Positions 1 to 8,965 are shown, counted from the stretch's first letter. The stretch is DNA of 14,273 nucleotides from Dictyocoela muelleri (GCA_016256075.1 SDVU01000373.1:1-14273); one strand, 5' to 3'. Numbers and translations are program-made. Notes: generated by a model not told the origin, from the letters alone.

Positions 1-806
1 AAAATTTTATTTTCAAAATTTTTTTTTTCAAAAATTTTATTTTTAATATACTTTTTATAGAAATTTCAAATATTAGTTTTTTAAAATTTCCGCATATTTT
101 TATAATTTCTAATAAAGATTGTTATGTAGTTTAATCAAACATTAGGTGATTTTAAATGTATCCATTAGGAAATTTTTTACTTTATTTTAACTTTTAATAA
201 ATGTTTTACCGTTTCAAAACAATTAAAAAATTGATAATTTATACTTTTTATTTTTTTTTGAACGAATTTATGAATAAAAAAAGTATGAAATATGAAATTT
301 TACTTTTTCGGTATAAATTTTACTTTTTGGTATAAATTTTATTTAAGTTTAAGTTAATTTTTATAAATCGTGTTATTACATTTTAATAATCAAAAAAGCT
401 TTAATCGTATTTGTTTTCTAAATTTATACCTTTTTAAAGTACAATTTTAGATTAAAAATTTTTAAAAAGTAAAATTTTAATTTTAAAGAATCTATTACAC
501 TCTAAAATTACCTTTTTTACAATTAATTGACAAGTTATTCATTGATTAATTTATCCATTGATTAAGTTATTCATTGATTAAATTCATTGAATTAAATTAA
601 TTGAATTAAATTCATTGAATTATATTCATTGAAATATATTCATTGATTAATTTGTTATCAATTGACGAATATTTTTTTTATTTATTATAAAAACCCAATT
701 ATTAAGATTTTTATTACCATTTAAGGAAACTCCTAATCTTTAATTGTATTATTCTTGACAGTTGAAACGAATTTTTAATATAAATACGAAAAAAATAAAA
801 GGAGAT
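1..806. other. AT-rich leader without recognisable genes
   Basis: Extremely AT-rich spacer upstream of the glutamine synthetase gene. No open frame with protein-like composition is visible on either strand. It holds long A and T runs, a duplicated 18-base stretch (tactttttcggtataaat and its near copy, about 299-345) and a degenerate ATTCATTGATTAA-type tandem repeat (533-653). A TATA-like stretch (tattataaaa, 683-692) lies about 115 bases before the chosen ATG and could belong to the promoter, but such strings are expected by chance at this base composition. Confidence 0.6.
533..653. repeat. Degenerate ATTCATTGATTAA tandem repeat
   Basis: About ten imperfect copies of a 10-15 base unit (ttcattgattaa, then shorter ttcattgaattaaa and ttcattgaaatat variants) run head to tail. 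The unit length drifts from about 15 to about 12 bases. It is simple-sequence expansion in AT-rich DNA. No function is visible, although it ends about 150 bases before the glutamine synthetase ATG. Confidence 0.6.
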
Positions 807-3017
807 ATGTTGCGCTCAAAGGCGTTAAAAATTTGCTTATATAGGCAAAATAACACAAAAATCCAAATAAAAAATTGTGAATTCGGGGAAAATGTATTCA
901 CACACTCTAAAATGCGAAAATTTTTGTCTAAAGAAAACTTTAAAAAACTTCAGAAGGTTTTCACTGAGGATGAAAAAATTGATAAAAATCTTGCTGACGA
1001 AATCGCGAATGCTATGCGTGAATGGGCTGTTCAGAAAGGTATAACACATTATACACATTGGTTTCAGCCTCTAACTGGTGCAACCGCAGAAAAACATGAT
1101 GCCTTTTTTGATATTGCGTCAGATGATAAGGAACCTATATCGAGTCTTGATGGATACAAGCTATTACAACAAGAACCTGATGCGTCGAGTTTTCCTCATG
1201 GTGGGTTGAGAAACACATTTGAGGCACGTGGATATACAGCATGGGATCCAACATCACCAGCATTTATCTTTGGAGACACACTTTGCATCCCGAGTGTATT
1301 TATTTCATACACAGGTGAAGCGTTAGATTTTAAAACACCACTTATTCGTGCAGTTGAATTTCTTGATAAGACAGCCACGTCTGTTGCAAAGATTTTTATT
1401 CCAAACGTTAGTTCTGTATCGTGCATGCTCGGATGGGAACAAGAATATTTTCTTATTGATGATGTATTGGCGATGACTAGATCTGATATTTTAATAACAG
1501 GACGCACTCTTTTAGGCGGTAATTGTCCTAAAAATCAACAATTGAACGATCACTACTTTGGAACCATTCCCGAGAGAACTTTAAATTTTATGATTGATGT
1601 TGAAAATGAATGTAGACTTCTGGGAATTCCAATAAAAACACGACATAACGAAGTCGCGCCTAATCAATACGAATTTGCTCATATCTACGAAGAAATAAAC
1701 ATTTCAGTTGACCATAACACGCTTTTCATGGAAATTTTGAAACGTATTGCAAAAAAACACAATTACAAAGTTTTGCTTCACGAAAAGCCATTCAGGGGTG
1801 TTAATGGATCTGGAAAACATTGTAACTGGTCTTTAGTTACAAATTTAGGACAAAACCTGTTAAATCCAGATGGTGATCAGACAGATTCACTTATATTTCT
1901 TACATTCCTGATAAACATAATACGTGCAGTTTATAAAAATGAAAAATTAATACGTTCATCGGTAGCCTCAGCAAGTAATGACTTAAGACTTGGTGGTCAC
2001 GAAGCGCCACCATCGATAATTTCGATTTTCATTGGTAAAACTCTGCAAGACATCTTGAAGAACTATTTTGGCCTTTCCAAAGAGTCAATAAAAAGCAATA
2101 AATTGATGAACATACTCAAAAAGTTACCCATGATTCATCGAGATTCTACAGACAGAAACCGAACATCTCCATTTGCATTTACTGGAAATAAATTTGAATT
2201 CAGAAGTGTTGGATCTTCCGCTAATTGTGCACAGCCAATGACAATTATTTGCACCATTGTAGCAGATCAATTATCACAATTTTATAAAGAGATTACGGAA
2301 AGTTTTGACAATATTGATGACGCTATGGTGAATTCATCTATTAAAAGCGGACCTGATCTTAAAAATTTTAATTCTGAATCATCTATTATAAGCCGAATTG
2401 AAATTAAGGATAAGATTATTACGGTATTACGCCGATATTACGAAGAATCAAAAAATATACTTTTTGACGGCGATGGATATTCTAATGAATGGATTGAGGA
2501 AGCTGCAAGAAGAGGGCTGTCAAATTTAAGATATACACCAGAAACATTGAAATTAAGACTTATGAAAGAAAATATTGATTTATTTGAAAAATCAGAAGTT
2601 TTTACTTGTAATGAGTTAAATTCAAGAGTTAAAATTGAGTCAGATGAATATTTTAAGCGTATATTAATTGAAGGGAAGGTATTAGTTGATATTATTATGA
2701 ATCAGGTTATACCCTGTTCTATAAAATATCAAAATATTTTGCTAAAAAACTTAAAAATGATAAACGGGGCTAAAAATCGAGAAATCTCCAAATTATCGAA
2801 TGATATGAATAATTATATCAATCGATTGTGTGTTAATTGTCGTGAAATTACCAGGTTGTTTGATTTGAACTGTGATGATGATAATAAATTTGATATTACC
2901 AATCGTATTATCGAGATTTCAGAAAATCTTAGGAAGGATGCGGATGCATTAGAGTTGATTGTTGATGATAATATTTGGCCTATTACCAAATTTAGGGAAT
3001 TGTTCTTTTTTAAATAA
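807..3017 (+). CDS. glnN: Type III glutamine synthetase (GSIII), complete
   Basis: ATP-dependent ligation of ammonia to glutamate, giving glutamine; cytosolic, and a double-ringed dodecamer in the known family. The 736-residue product matches the family's usual length of about 700-730 from end to end. Visible motifs, numbered from this ATG: GSIII N-terminal domain with THYTHWFQPLT (80-90), EKHD (95-98) and QQEPDASSFP (121-130); metal-site GWEQEYFL (209-216); glutamate-site RHNEVAPNQYEFA (279-291); nucleotide-site VNGSGKHCNWS (332-342); GGHEAPP (396-402); DRNRTSPFAFTGN (449-461); GSIII-specific DGDGYSNEW (554-562); C-terminal helices ending DDNIWPITKFREL (720-732). The frame stays open 15 codons further up to a TTG at 762, but ATG 807 gives the N-terminal length expected from bacterial GSIII and suits a eukaryote. 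No intron, frameshift or missing motif is seen, so it should be functional. It resembles Bacteroidetes-type GSIII as I remember it; eukaryotic GSIII also exists (Dictyostelium, diatoms). The gene is clearly GC-richer than its flanks, and no neighbour is related. Confidence 0.96.
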   Translation: MLRSKALKICLYRQNNTKIQIKNCEFGENVFTHSKMRKFLSKENFKKLQKVFTEDEKIDKNLADEIANAMREWAVQKGITHYTHWFQPLTGATAEKHDAFFDIASDDKEPISSLDGYKLLQQEPDASSFPHGGLRNTFEARGYTAWDPTSPAFIFGDTLCIPSVFISYTGEALDFKTPLIRAVEFLDKTATSVAKIFIPNVSSVSCMLGWEQEYFLIDDVLAMTRSDILITGRTLLGGNCPKNQQLNDHYFGTIPERTLNFMIDVENECRLLGIPIKTRHNEVAPNQYEFAHIYEEINISVDHNTLFMEILKRIAKKHNYKVLLHEKPFRGVNGSGKHCNWSLVTNLGQNLLNPDGDQTDSLIFLTFLINIIRAVYKNEKLIRSSVASASNDLRLGGHEAPPSIISIFIGKTLQDILKNYFGLSKESIKSNKLMNILKKLPMIHRDSTDRNRTSPFAFTGNKFEFRSVGSSANCAQPMTIICTIVADQLSQFYKEITESFDNIDDAMVNSSIKSGPDLKNFNSESSIISRIEIKDKIITVLRRYYEESKNILFDGDGYSNEWIEEAARRGLSNLRYTPETLKLRLMKENIDLFEKSEVFTCNELNSRVKIESDEYFKRILIEGKVLVDIIMNQVIPCSIKYQNILLKNLKMINGAKNREISKLSNDMNNYINRLCVNCREITRLFDLNCDDDNKFDITNRIIEISENLRKDADALELIVDDNIWPITKFRELFFFK

Positions 3018-3483
3018 ATATTTTTGATAAAAAGACGATCTTTAATAATGTTTATATTTAAAAATTGTTTTATAATAAATAGTAGTTATGGGGTGCACTT
3101 CTATGCAGTGAAAAATTATCAGTAGACCTCACTAAACCTTTATTTCTAAATAAATGTAATAAAATAAATATTTTTTTTAAATTTAAGTGCGTTTTTTGCC
3201 ACGCAGAAGCCTGGTAATGTTTAAACGACCTCTTTTAAAGCGAATAACCAATATTTCAACTTTGTTATCCCCGTAAACATACTTTTTTCTTCTTTTTATT
3301 TATTCCCCATTTAAAAGTTAAAAAACATAATATTATTGTCTTGCTGAGCATTCAAAATCTTATTGACAATTTCTTGGAAATTTAGATTGGTTTTGTTAGT
3401 TGAATGATTAGGTTTTGAATTAAACCCCTAGCGACATTTTAATGTTCGGTTCTGTTTTACTACTCCGAATTTTTTTTATATAT
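3018..3483. other. Spacer downstream of glutamine synthetase
   Basis: Noncoding as far as I can see. Several AATAAA-like strings follow the stop codon (3012-3018, and about 3149-3170) and could act in 3' end formation, but they are cheap at this AT content. A short imperfect hairpin, gtgcacttctatgcagtg (about 3093-3110), and a slightly GC-richer patch (3186-3290) have no recognisable identity. Confidence 0.5.
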
Positions 3484-3646
3484 ACATGCTGACAACATCC
3501 ATAGCTACCAAGCCGTGAGTTTTCTCCTACCGTGATCTGTGACATTTGGTTCTTGGTGTTCCAATAATACGTCACTTCATAAGCTACTCAGAAGCCAATC
3601 TGTATACGAGATTTTCGTTTTATCAATGACTCAGCAGGATACATGT
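3484..3646 (-). mobile_element. tRNA-derived SINE, 3' end fragment (copy 1)
   Basis: Read on the minus strand this is the tail third of the SINE seen complete at 10785-11232. Shared blocks on the plus strand are acatgctgacaacatccata, the tacgtcacttc block and the ttttcgttttatcaatgact block. The copy stops at ggatacatgt (3646), after which the sequence becomes the inverted-end element at 3653-4167. It lacks the tRNA head. Its last 80 bases (3566-3646) repeat a segment also present in copy 2 (4175-4254), so the two are not simply one SINE split by an insertion. Confidence 0.85.
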
Positions 3647-3652
3647 GCTGCA

Positions 3653-4167
3653 CCTGGTTTCGGCAAAACTGGCATTTTTTACCGGTTTCGTCGAAAAAAA
3701 AATAAAGTAAAATTACCGCGAAATATATCAATGGAAAAATAGCAAACAAAAAAAACAAAGATATGATTAAAGAAGAAGATTACTTTCGCAACGCAGACTA
3801 TTCTTTAAAAGCTAAAGGAGCCATATAAAGACAAATTTTGGGCAATATTTGCAATAGTAAGCTATTTACCGATGCAAATTATAAAATTTTATTCGAGGTG
3901 AGCATAACATACATGCAACACTGCTTCGATTTTACAGAAAGAAATATATACTAATCAGTTCCTGCCCCTGATTTTTTTTGTAAAAAGGTAAAATTTTAAG
4001 GGTCAGGACTTAGTACTATTACTTTGTTTCTTTTAAACTGGCCTTTTTAACTGATTTACAAAAAAAATATTATAAAATCACATTTATTTCGCTTTTCTTA
4101 AAAAAATAACAAAGGTAATTTTTTTTTCGACGAAACCGGGTGAAAATGACGTTTTCTTCGAACCAGG
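3653..4167. mobile_element. 515-bp element with inverted ends between two SINE fragments
   Basis: The ends are imperfect inverted repeats of about 50 bases (3653-3703 and 4118-4168). Both carry CCTGGTTTCG or CCTGGTTCG at the outer edge and CCGGTTTCGTCG followed by a run of A inside. The interior is AT-rich and has no long ORF. A short frame reading MIKEEDYFRN begins near 3763, and a second inverted pair (3949-3971 with 3999-4020) sits inside. The layout fits a non-autonomous DNA transposon (MITE or solo foldback) of unknown family. No convincing target-site duplication is visible, because both flanks are SINE sequence that already shares an 80-base segment. Confidence 0.55.
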
Positions 4168-4174
4168 ACAGAGT

Positions 4175-4543
4175 GATACGTCACTTCCTAAGCTACTCAG
4201 AAGCCCGGCTGTATACGTGATTTTCGTTTTATCAATGACTGAGCAGGATATAGGTAATTGGTATCTTTCCATGAATTTTTATTTTCCTCTACTTTTTGCC
4301 GAGATGTGTCGCCGCACTCATTCCCACACTTGGAGAGCCCCTTCTGCTTCATTCTCATATTAGACCAAATCTTAATCAGCTATACCACACTGGAACAACT
4401 GTATATTATACTATAATTATATAGTTTTTGACCGCTTAATGTCATTCCCTCATTATTTATTAAAGAGTGACGTCAGCGGGATTCGAACCACGATACTTAA
4501 ATTTTACATTCAAGAGTGTTAACCACTGAGCTATCTGTCCCTT
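4175..4543 (-). mobile_element. tRNA-derived SINE lacking its 3' end (copy 2)
   Basis: Minus-strand copy with an intact tRNA-like head. The A box TAGCTCAGTGG lies at 4523-4533 and the B box GGTTCGAATCC at 4479-4489, about 34 bases apart, as in RNA polymerase III internal promoters. TGACGTCA (4468-4475) follows directly, then the family's body. By eye it is very similar to the copy at 10785-11232. The 3' portion is missing from 4175 downward, where the inverted-end element begins. Chance ORFs across it are not genes. Confidence 0.9.
4479..4533 (-). promoter_or_regulatory. Pol III A and B boxes of SINE copy 2
   Basis: The A box (TAGCTCAGTGG) and B box (GGTTCGAATCC) match the tRNA-type internal promoter consensus almost perfectly. 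This copy could still recruit TFIIIC even though its 3' end is lost. The arms do not fold into a good cloverleaf (the T-stem pairs poorly), so this is a tRNA-derived promoter and not a tRNA gene. Confidence 0.8.
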
Positions 4544-4616
4544 TCAAGAATTAATTTGATTGATTTATCCTTTCAGTTATTAAAGGATCAACATTTTGCG
4601 TATAAATTTTTTACGA

Positions 4617-5882
4617 ATTAAAATTCATCCTTCTCTGTTCTCTCAATAATTCCAACCCTATTTCTTTTAATGAGATATGTTTGATTCTTATATTTATATT
4701 TAATCCTCTATTCCAACCTTCTATTGCATTTGTTGTAATTGGTTCTAGATTTATAAGTCTTTTATTAAACCACCAAAAATTAATTGAAAATATATTAAAT
4801 GGGTTATTTTCCTCAAATACAAATTTTTGAACCATGATCAAAATAAATCAATTTTTTCATGATAAAAATGATTTTAAAAGTATGAATCTAATTCATTAAT
4901 CAATTTTTCGACATCATTCTGATTAATAAAAACATGCGACATTATCATTTTAACACATATTCTATTTCATTTTCTTTTTTATAAATAATTGGTAAGTTGG
5001 AATTGTTGAATTTTTCTCCACAACAATTGTGAAAAATGAAAAAAACATCCTTTAACACGTGTTTGGGGAAAAAACTCTTTAATTGCACCCTAAGCAGCAC
5101 ACTCAAAATCTATAATAATAATAATTTCTGGATAACTTTGCAATTTAGATTTTTAAAAAAAATAAAGCTTTACTGTATGCGTTTTATGATTTCTTTTTCA
5201 TAGTTAAATATGATAAAGGAAATGATTTGCAATTTATTATCGCCATAATCGTGTAAATCTGATAAAATCCGAAATGATGAACTTCTAAATATTCCATCAC
5301 ATATCCATGTTTTATTATAAGATAAATGGATTATATATGAAAACCTAAAAAAACTATAACTCTATCTTGGTCATCAATAACAGTAACGAACATTTGGAAA
5401 TCTTTACCTTCATTAGTTTTTTTTATTATTTAAGGAATATATCATTTTTTTTATTTAATTCAATTTGCTCATACGGGAAGAAAAATTTATAAGTGTATTA
5501 TACTAGACATGTAAGGTATAGTTTCTGGAGAAATTTTTTCGTAATAGTTTATCCACGACTTCTCTTTTATATCTCTTGTATTTAAAGATCTCTTTTTATT
5601 TTGTTACGATGAAATAATGATTCATTTTTTCCCGTAATTTGGAAGATGCAAAAGAGAAGTTTGTTGTATAAGAGAGTATATTGATGTCGTTTTTATATCA
5701 CTCTCCGCATTTCCTACCTGAGCATCTCCACTGTTTTTCATAATTTTTTTTCTTCTAAAGTGATAAGAAAAGCCTTTGTAAAGAATCATTTTCTTGTTTC
5801 GCATCCTTATAATTATTTCAATAATTTCATGATCTATTTCTAAGAGTAAATTTTTAGAGCAAAAAAATTCGGTTCCGCTCAT
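4617..5882 (-). pseudogene. Decayed FLYWCH-MULE transposase
   Basis: Remnant of a Mutator-like (MULE) DNA transposase, read on the minus strand in several frames. In order: KMILYKGFSYHFRR with YEKQWRCSGRKCGE (about 5805-5695), the C-x4-C half of a FLYWCH zinc finger; a basic linker; TWICDGIFRSSSF (about 5312-5283), the block holding the first catalytic Asp; a stretch with DFECAA, FFPKH and FFIFHNCC-like residues (about 5110-5010), the usual MULE second Asp and the Cys/His of GC-FH; and TTNAIEGWN (4739-4713), the block near the third acidic residue. The last 76 codons are one open frame (4841-4611). Frameshifts and stops separate the other blocks, so it is dead. No terminal inverted repeats or target duplication were found. 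The C-terminal SWIM-type region seems absent. Confidence 0.8.
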
Positions 5883-6293
5883 TGGGGCGAAAATATATCT
5901 AGCCTTCTATTTAAATAGCTTTTTAATTCTTCATTAATGAACATTTGACTTTATTTTTCTTTCATTAACACCGCATATTCCGGTATGCGAATAAAGGTTA
6001 CCCTAAAAAACGTAATATTTTTTTAATATTCTATGTTATTTAGATTATCATATTAAAACAATTATTTTTACCCTAACATCTCGTACGCTTCTGCCCGCTT
6101 CTAATTCATATGTAATTTTGGTAATTAATTTTCACAGAAATAAGTAGTGAGCGCCATGAAAGTACTTCGCAGTCGCCCTGGCGCCTGGTTTTTATAGGGT
6201 TGCCGACCCTGATTTTAAGTGTTATTACTTTAAAGATTAAACATTTATTGATTATGTTAGATAATATGGCCTTTTCAGAATATAACATTTAAA
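5883..6293. other. Spacer with small palindromes
   Basis: No coding signal. Two short perfect hairpins are visible: CGCATA-ttccgg-TATGCG (5972-5989) and AGGGT-tgccg-ACCCT (about 6197-6211). Next to the second is an unusually GC-rich patch (6170-6190) containing cgccctggcgcc. In this AT-rich setting GC-rich palindromes often mark element ends, but I cannot assign a family. Confidence 0.4.
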
Positions 6294-6374
6294 ATTTGGG
6301 CATTTTAAGGATTAGGCGTTTTGAGGATTAAGCATTTTGAGGATTGGGCATTTTGAGGATTGGGAATTTTGGCA
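6294..6374. repeat. 16-bp minisatellite, five units
   Basis: Five head-to-tail units of attgggcattttgagg, with the middle four exactly 16 bases apart (6311, 6327, 6343, 6359) and a 17-base first unit from 6294. Units differ by one to four substitutions. It is noncoding. Confidence 0.9.
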
Positions 6375-7077
6375 TAGGACTTCTTTAAAATGATGCCTAA
6401 GCTTTTAACTGGGCAAAATTCTAAATAAAGGCAAATTTTTTGATTTTTTAAAAAGATCACACCCATACATAATGAAATTAAAAGTGTAAATAATTTCTTT
6501 GCGGAAATTTATTATCTTTTTGATTTTTTTCTTGAAAATTGAAATTACAAAAAATAAAATTACATATTGCCCGCGATTTCATATGTTTAAAACACATGGT
6601 AGATGTGGAAATAAATAATTACTGTGGTTTTAGGTATTCTTTCCCTAAAAAAAATTTTAGAAAAAAAAATATTTTTTTTTCAGTTAAATTAAAATGTAAT
6701 TGTAAATATTTGTATTATTACTTTTTATAATTTTTTTCTTTATTATAACAGTATATTTCAAAAAAAAGCAACCAATAAAACCCCATTCATAAGTGTTCAT
6801 CAAAGAAATAATCAACTCTTTGAAAATTGTTTTTTAATTAAGAATATTTTTAGCGATATACTTTTGTTTCATATTTCGTATAACACGAAGGTTTTATTTT
6901 TTTAGAAAAATTTTAACAAAAAACGCAAATCTTAAATTAATATGATGTATGACGTTTACTGCTCATTATAGCACAATAACTCCTCTTTTAAAGCCCATAA
7001 TAAATTTTTAACAGTATTCTGCAAGGATTTCCTTCACTCTTGTAGTATAAGAGCCACAATTCAGTTACATTTTTTAG
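6375..7077. other. AT-rich spacer, possible Tc1 3' remnant at its right end
   Basis: Mostly A/T runs with no supported gene; the short frame at 6539-6730 opens with TTG and is probably chance. On the minus strand, 7060-6945 contains TRVKEILAEYC then KFIMGFKRGVIVL (stop codon between), which vaguely resembles the C terminus of Tc1 transposases and would continue the Tc1 copy lying beyond the Merlin insertion. A string at 6749-6774 (cagtatatttc then aaaaaaaagcaac) resembles a Tc1-type terminus, but this is only suggestive. Confidence 0.3.
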
Positions 7078-7086
7078 ACAAAAAAC
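7078..7086. repeat. Left target-site duplication of the Merlin element
   Basis: acaaaaaac directly left of the terminal inverted repeat; near-identical acaaaaac follows the right end (8163-8170). Merlin elements duplicate 8-9 bases at the target, so length and place fit. The site is A-rich, which limits its weight. Confidence 0.6.
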
Positions 7087-8162
7087 GGTGCTTCTTGGAT
7101 ATCCTTCCGGATTTTTAAATTTATATTTTTAAAAATTTTACCACTAAATGACACATCATCTAGAACAAAAATCCGGCAGGATACTCTACAAAAGCACGAA
7201 AATGCATTTAGAAGTAATTCAAGAGCTTTTTAATAACATTGAGGAGTGTTTAGAGACATTACTTGATTTTAATGTTCTTGTAGAGACTAAATTATGTGAG
7301 AAATGTACGTCAATTAAAAAGCTAACTGTGATGACCGAAAAAAGATTTAAAAGACTTGTATAAAGATGTAATAATTACAAATGTAGTACAAAAACTTCTG
7401 TTAATAAAGGAAGTAAACTTCACCTTCCTGTTTTTTGTGATCTTGTTTTTTCAATCATTTGCCATTATAGTTACTTTCAAATGGAAGCAAGATTCGGGGT
7501 GGCTTCAACTACTATTGCTGATATTAAGAAACGAATTAGAGTTATATACAGTGAATTTTAACAGCAGACGCATGTTAATAGGTGGACCTGGTATGATCCT
7601 TCAGGTTTATGAATCTTAGATTTGTATAAGAGGGAAAATTAGGTCACCAACAAGCACCGAAGATCAGATATACGACACTGTTTGAATTTTAAATATAGTT
7701 GATGCCAAAATTACAACCAATTTATATGTTACTAAAGTTAATAACAGGTCAATAGAATGTTTATCTGAAGCTTTAGAAGGTAAAATGGGCGTGGGATCTG
7801 TTCTTCATAGTGATGGTCATCCATCATATCCTAGTGTAGCATGCAATCTTGGCCTTGAACATAATGTTGTAAATCATTCACTCGGTTTTCAGCTATTGAT
7901 GTAACTCATACTAATAACATAAAGAACGTGTGATCCCGAATGAAAAGTGAAATGAATAAATAGCATAGAGTTAAGAGATCTGAAATTGACACATGGCTAA
8001 ATTAGTTTATGTTTAGACAATATATGCTCCCAGAAAATGATTTTGAGGCCTTTATTAGTGGATTTTTGTACGTTTTAAAATTTTTATACGACTGATTCGT
8101 ATTTTTTTATTTTTTTCACCCCAAGAGGGGTATTGGTATCTGGAAGGATACCATAGAAGAAC
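7087..8162 (+). mobile_element. Merlin (IS1016/IS1595-like) DNA transposon, decayed
   Basis: About 1.08-kb element. Its ends are imperfect terminal inverted repeats: ggtgcttcttggatatcc with its continuation (7087-7112), against the reverse complement of 8138-8162, both containing ATCCTTCC and AGAT or GGAT. Flanking acaaaaaac and acaaaaac form a likely 8-9 bp target duplication, as known for Merlin. The length is right for a single-transposase Merlin, and a Merlin transposase remnant lies inside in the plus orientation. On its right it abuts a Tc1/mariner remnant, suggesting that it landed in that element. Confidence 0.75.
7148..8080 (+). pseudogene. Merlin / ISXO2-like DDE transposase, broken
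   Basis: DDE transposase of the Merlin (IS1595-type) family. It starts at the only suitable ATG, 61 bases inside the left terminal repeat. A zinc ribbon comes first (CEKC, then RCNNYKCS), followed by an HTH-like VASTTIADIKKRIRVIY. The catalytic core then appears in another frame: GGPGMILQVYES (7581-7616), RGKIRSPTSTEDQ, FNIVDAK, VLHSDGHPSYPSV (second Asp at 7812-7814), NNIKNV and MKSEMN (7913-7952), and a C-terminal tail with MLPENDFEAFI. It is dead: stops at 7361 and 7558, at least one frameshift in the middle, a stop just after RGPGM-VYES, a TGA where the conserved Trp of ENVW should be, the first catalytic Asp replaced by Tyr (7608-7610), and the catalytic Glu replaced by Lys in NNIKNV. 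Confidence 0.85.
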
Positions 8163-8170
8163 ACAAAAAC
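8163..8170. repeat. Right target-site duplication of the Merlin element
   Basis: acaaaaac immediately right of the terminal inverted repeat, matching 7078-7086 with one base of length difference in an A run. Confidence 0.6.
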
Positions 8171-8965
8171 TCATATTTTGTTTAAATAGGTCAAAATTAT
8201 TATTTGGGGTTTAAATCCGATGACTGATCGACCCAAAAAAAAATATATATATATTTTCATGTACAAAGTAATACCTCGTAAGCTTTGAAGTATGCTTAGG
8301 GTCGTTATATTGATATTAAAATAATTTTCAAGACTTATCATATCAGCAGAAAAGGCAAGATTTGCGGCTAAAATATTCATATGGGCTGCATAATCTATTT
8401 TTACGTCTATAAAAACAAGTTTACCGACACCTTTAAACGTAAAAAGACGGACACCATAGCTGACTTCTCGTTATAATTTTACAGTAGGAGCAAGATCTTA
8501 ATTTGCAACTCAGTACCTGGTTTTCTCTAGACAGAAACTTTTTCATCTGAATAGAATAAGTTTAACTCACACTCATCAAAGAATATTATTTTATTTATCT
8601 TCTTGACAGATAGTGCAAGCATTTTACTTGCTTTTCTACTCTACTTAAATATTTATTTTAATAAAATGAATTTTTGATAGGACTAAAAGCAAAAATGTTA
8701 TCATCATTATGCTTTCTTCTGATAGTTGAAGATAAACTACATTTTTTGTTTTCTCTTCTAGTTTAGACGATAGCTTTCAGAAAGAAGTTTTTCATTTTTT
8801 AAAATATTCTTTATTACAGCTATATGTTCTGCCTGTACAATTTTTTAGTGACTATTTCCTCTTAAATAGTAAACAGTACTACATTAATTGTGTTTTATTT
8901 ACCAATATGCAAATTATACTCTTATGAACCTTTATTTTTCCGCGATCTCGACCTGGCTGTATTTT
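8171..8965 (-). pseudogene. Tc1/mariner transposase remnant
   Basis: Minus-strand remains of a Tc1-like DDE transposase. From N to C: a basic HTH-region relic around 8880-8760; KIIFFDECELNLFYSDEKV (8590-8534), holding the first catalytic Asp (8576-8578); RKPGTELQIK; KSAMVSVF (about 8470-8445), the Tc1 SVMVWG block; MNILAANLAFSADM (8380-8338); QYNDPKHTSKL (8312-8280) with the second Asp at 8301-8303; and WVDQSSDLNP (8235-8206), the family's WPAQSPDLNP block. These blocks sit in three different frames with stops between, so it is long dead. The third acidic residue, which should follow DLNP, is lost in stops. The reading ends where the Merlin target duplication begins, and the missing C terminus may lie left of 7078. 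Confidence 0.8.

Noticed and set aside
533-653. A CRISPR-like array in the ATTCATTGATTAA repeats
   Set aside because: Units are contiguous and of drifting length, with no unique spacers; it is simple-sequence repeat.
762-806. A 15-codon N-terminal extension of GSIII from a TTG at 762
   Set aside because: TTG starts are rare in eukaryotic nuclear genes, and ATG 807 gives the N-terminal length typical of the family. No in-frame ATG lies upstream before a stop.
1196-1507. A 103-codon minus-strand ORF inside GSIII
   Set aside because: It is the antisense shadow of a strongly coding region.
3539-3742. A 67-codon plus-strand ORF
   Set aside because: It runs from SINE copy 1 into the inverted-end element, starts and ends at arbitrary points, and has no protein similarity I can see.
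4479-4541. A tRNA gene on the minus strand with perfect A and B boxes
   Set aside because: The T-stem and anticodon stem do not pair properly, the same head recurs with a shared 370-base body at two other places, and there is no acceptor-stem partner. It is a SINE head.
6539-6730. A 63-codon plus-strand ORF
   Set aside because: It opens with TTG, ends in a homopolymer-rich stretch and shows no recognisable motif.
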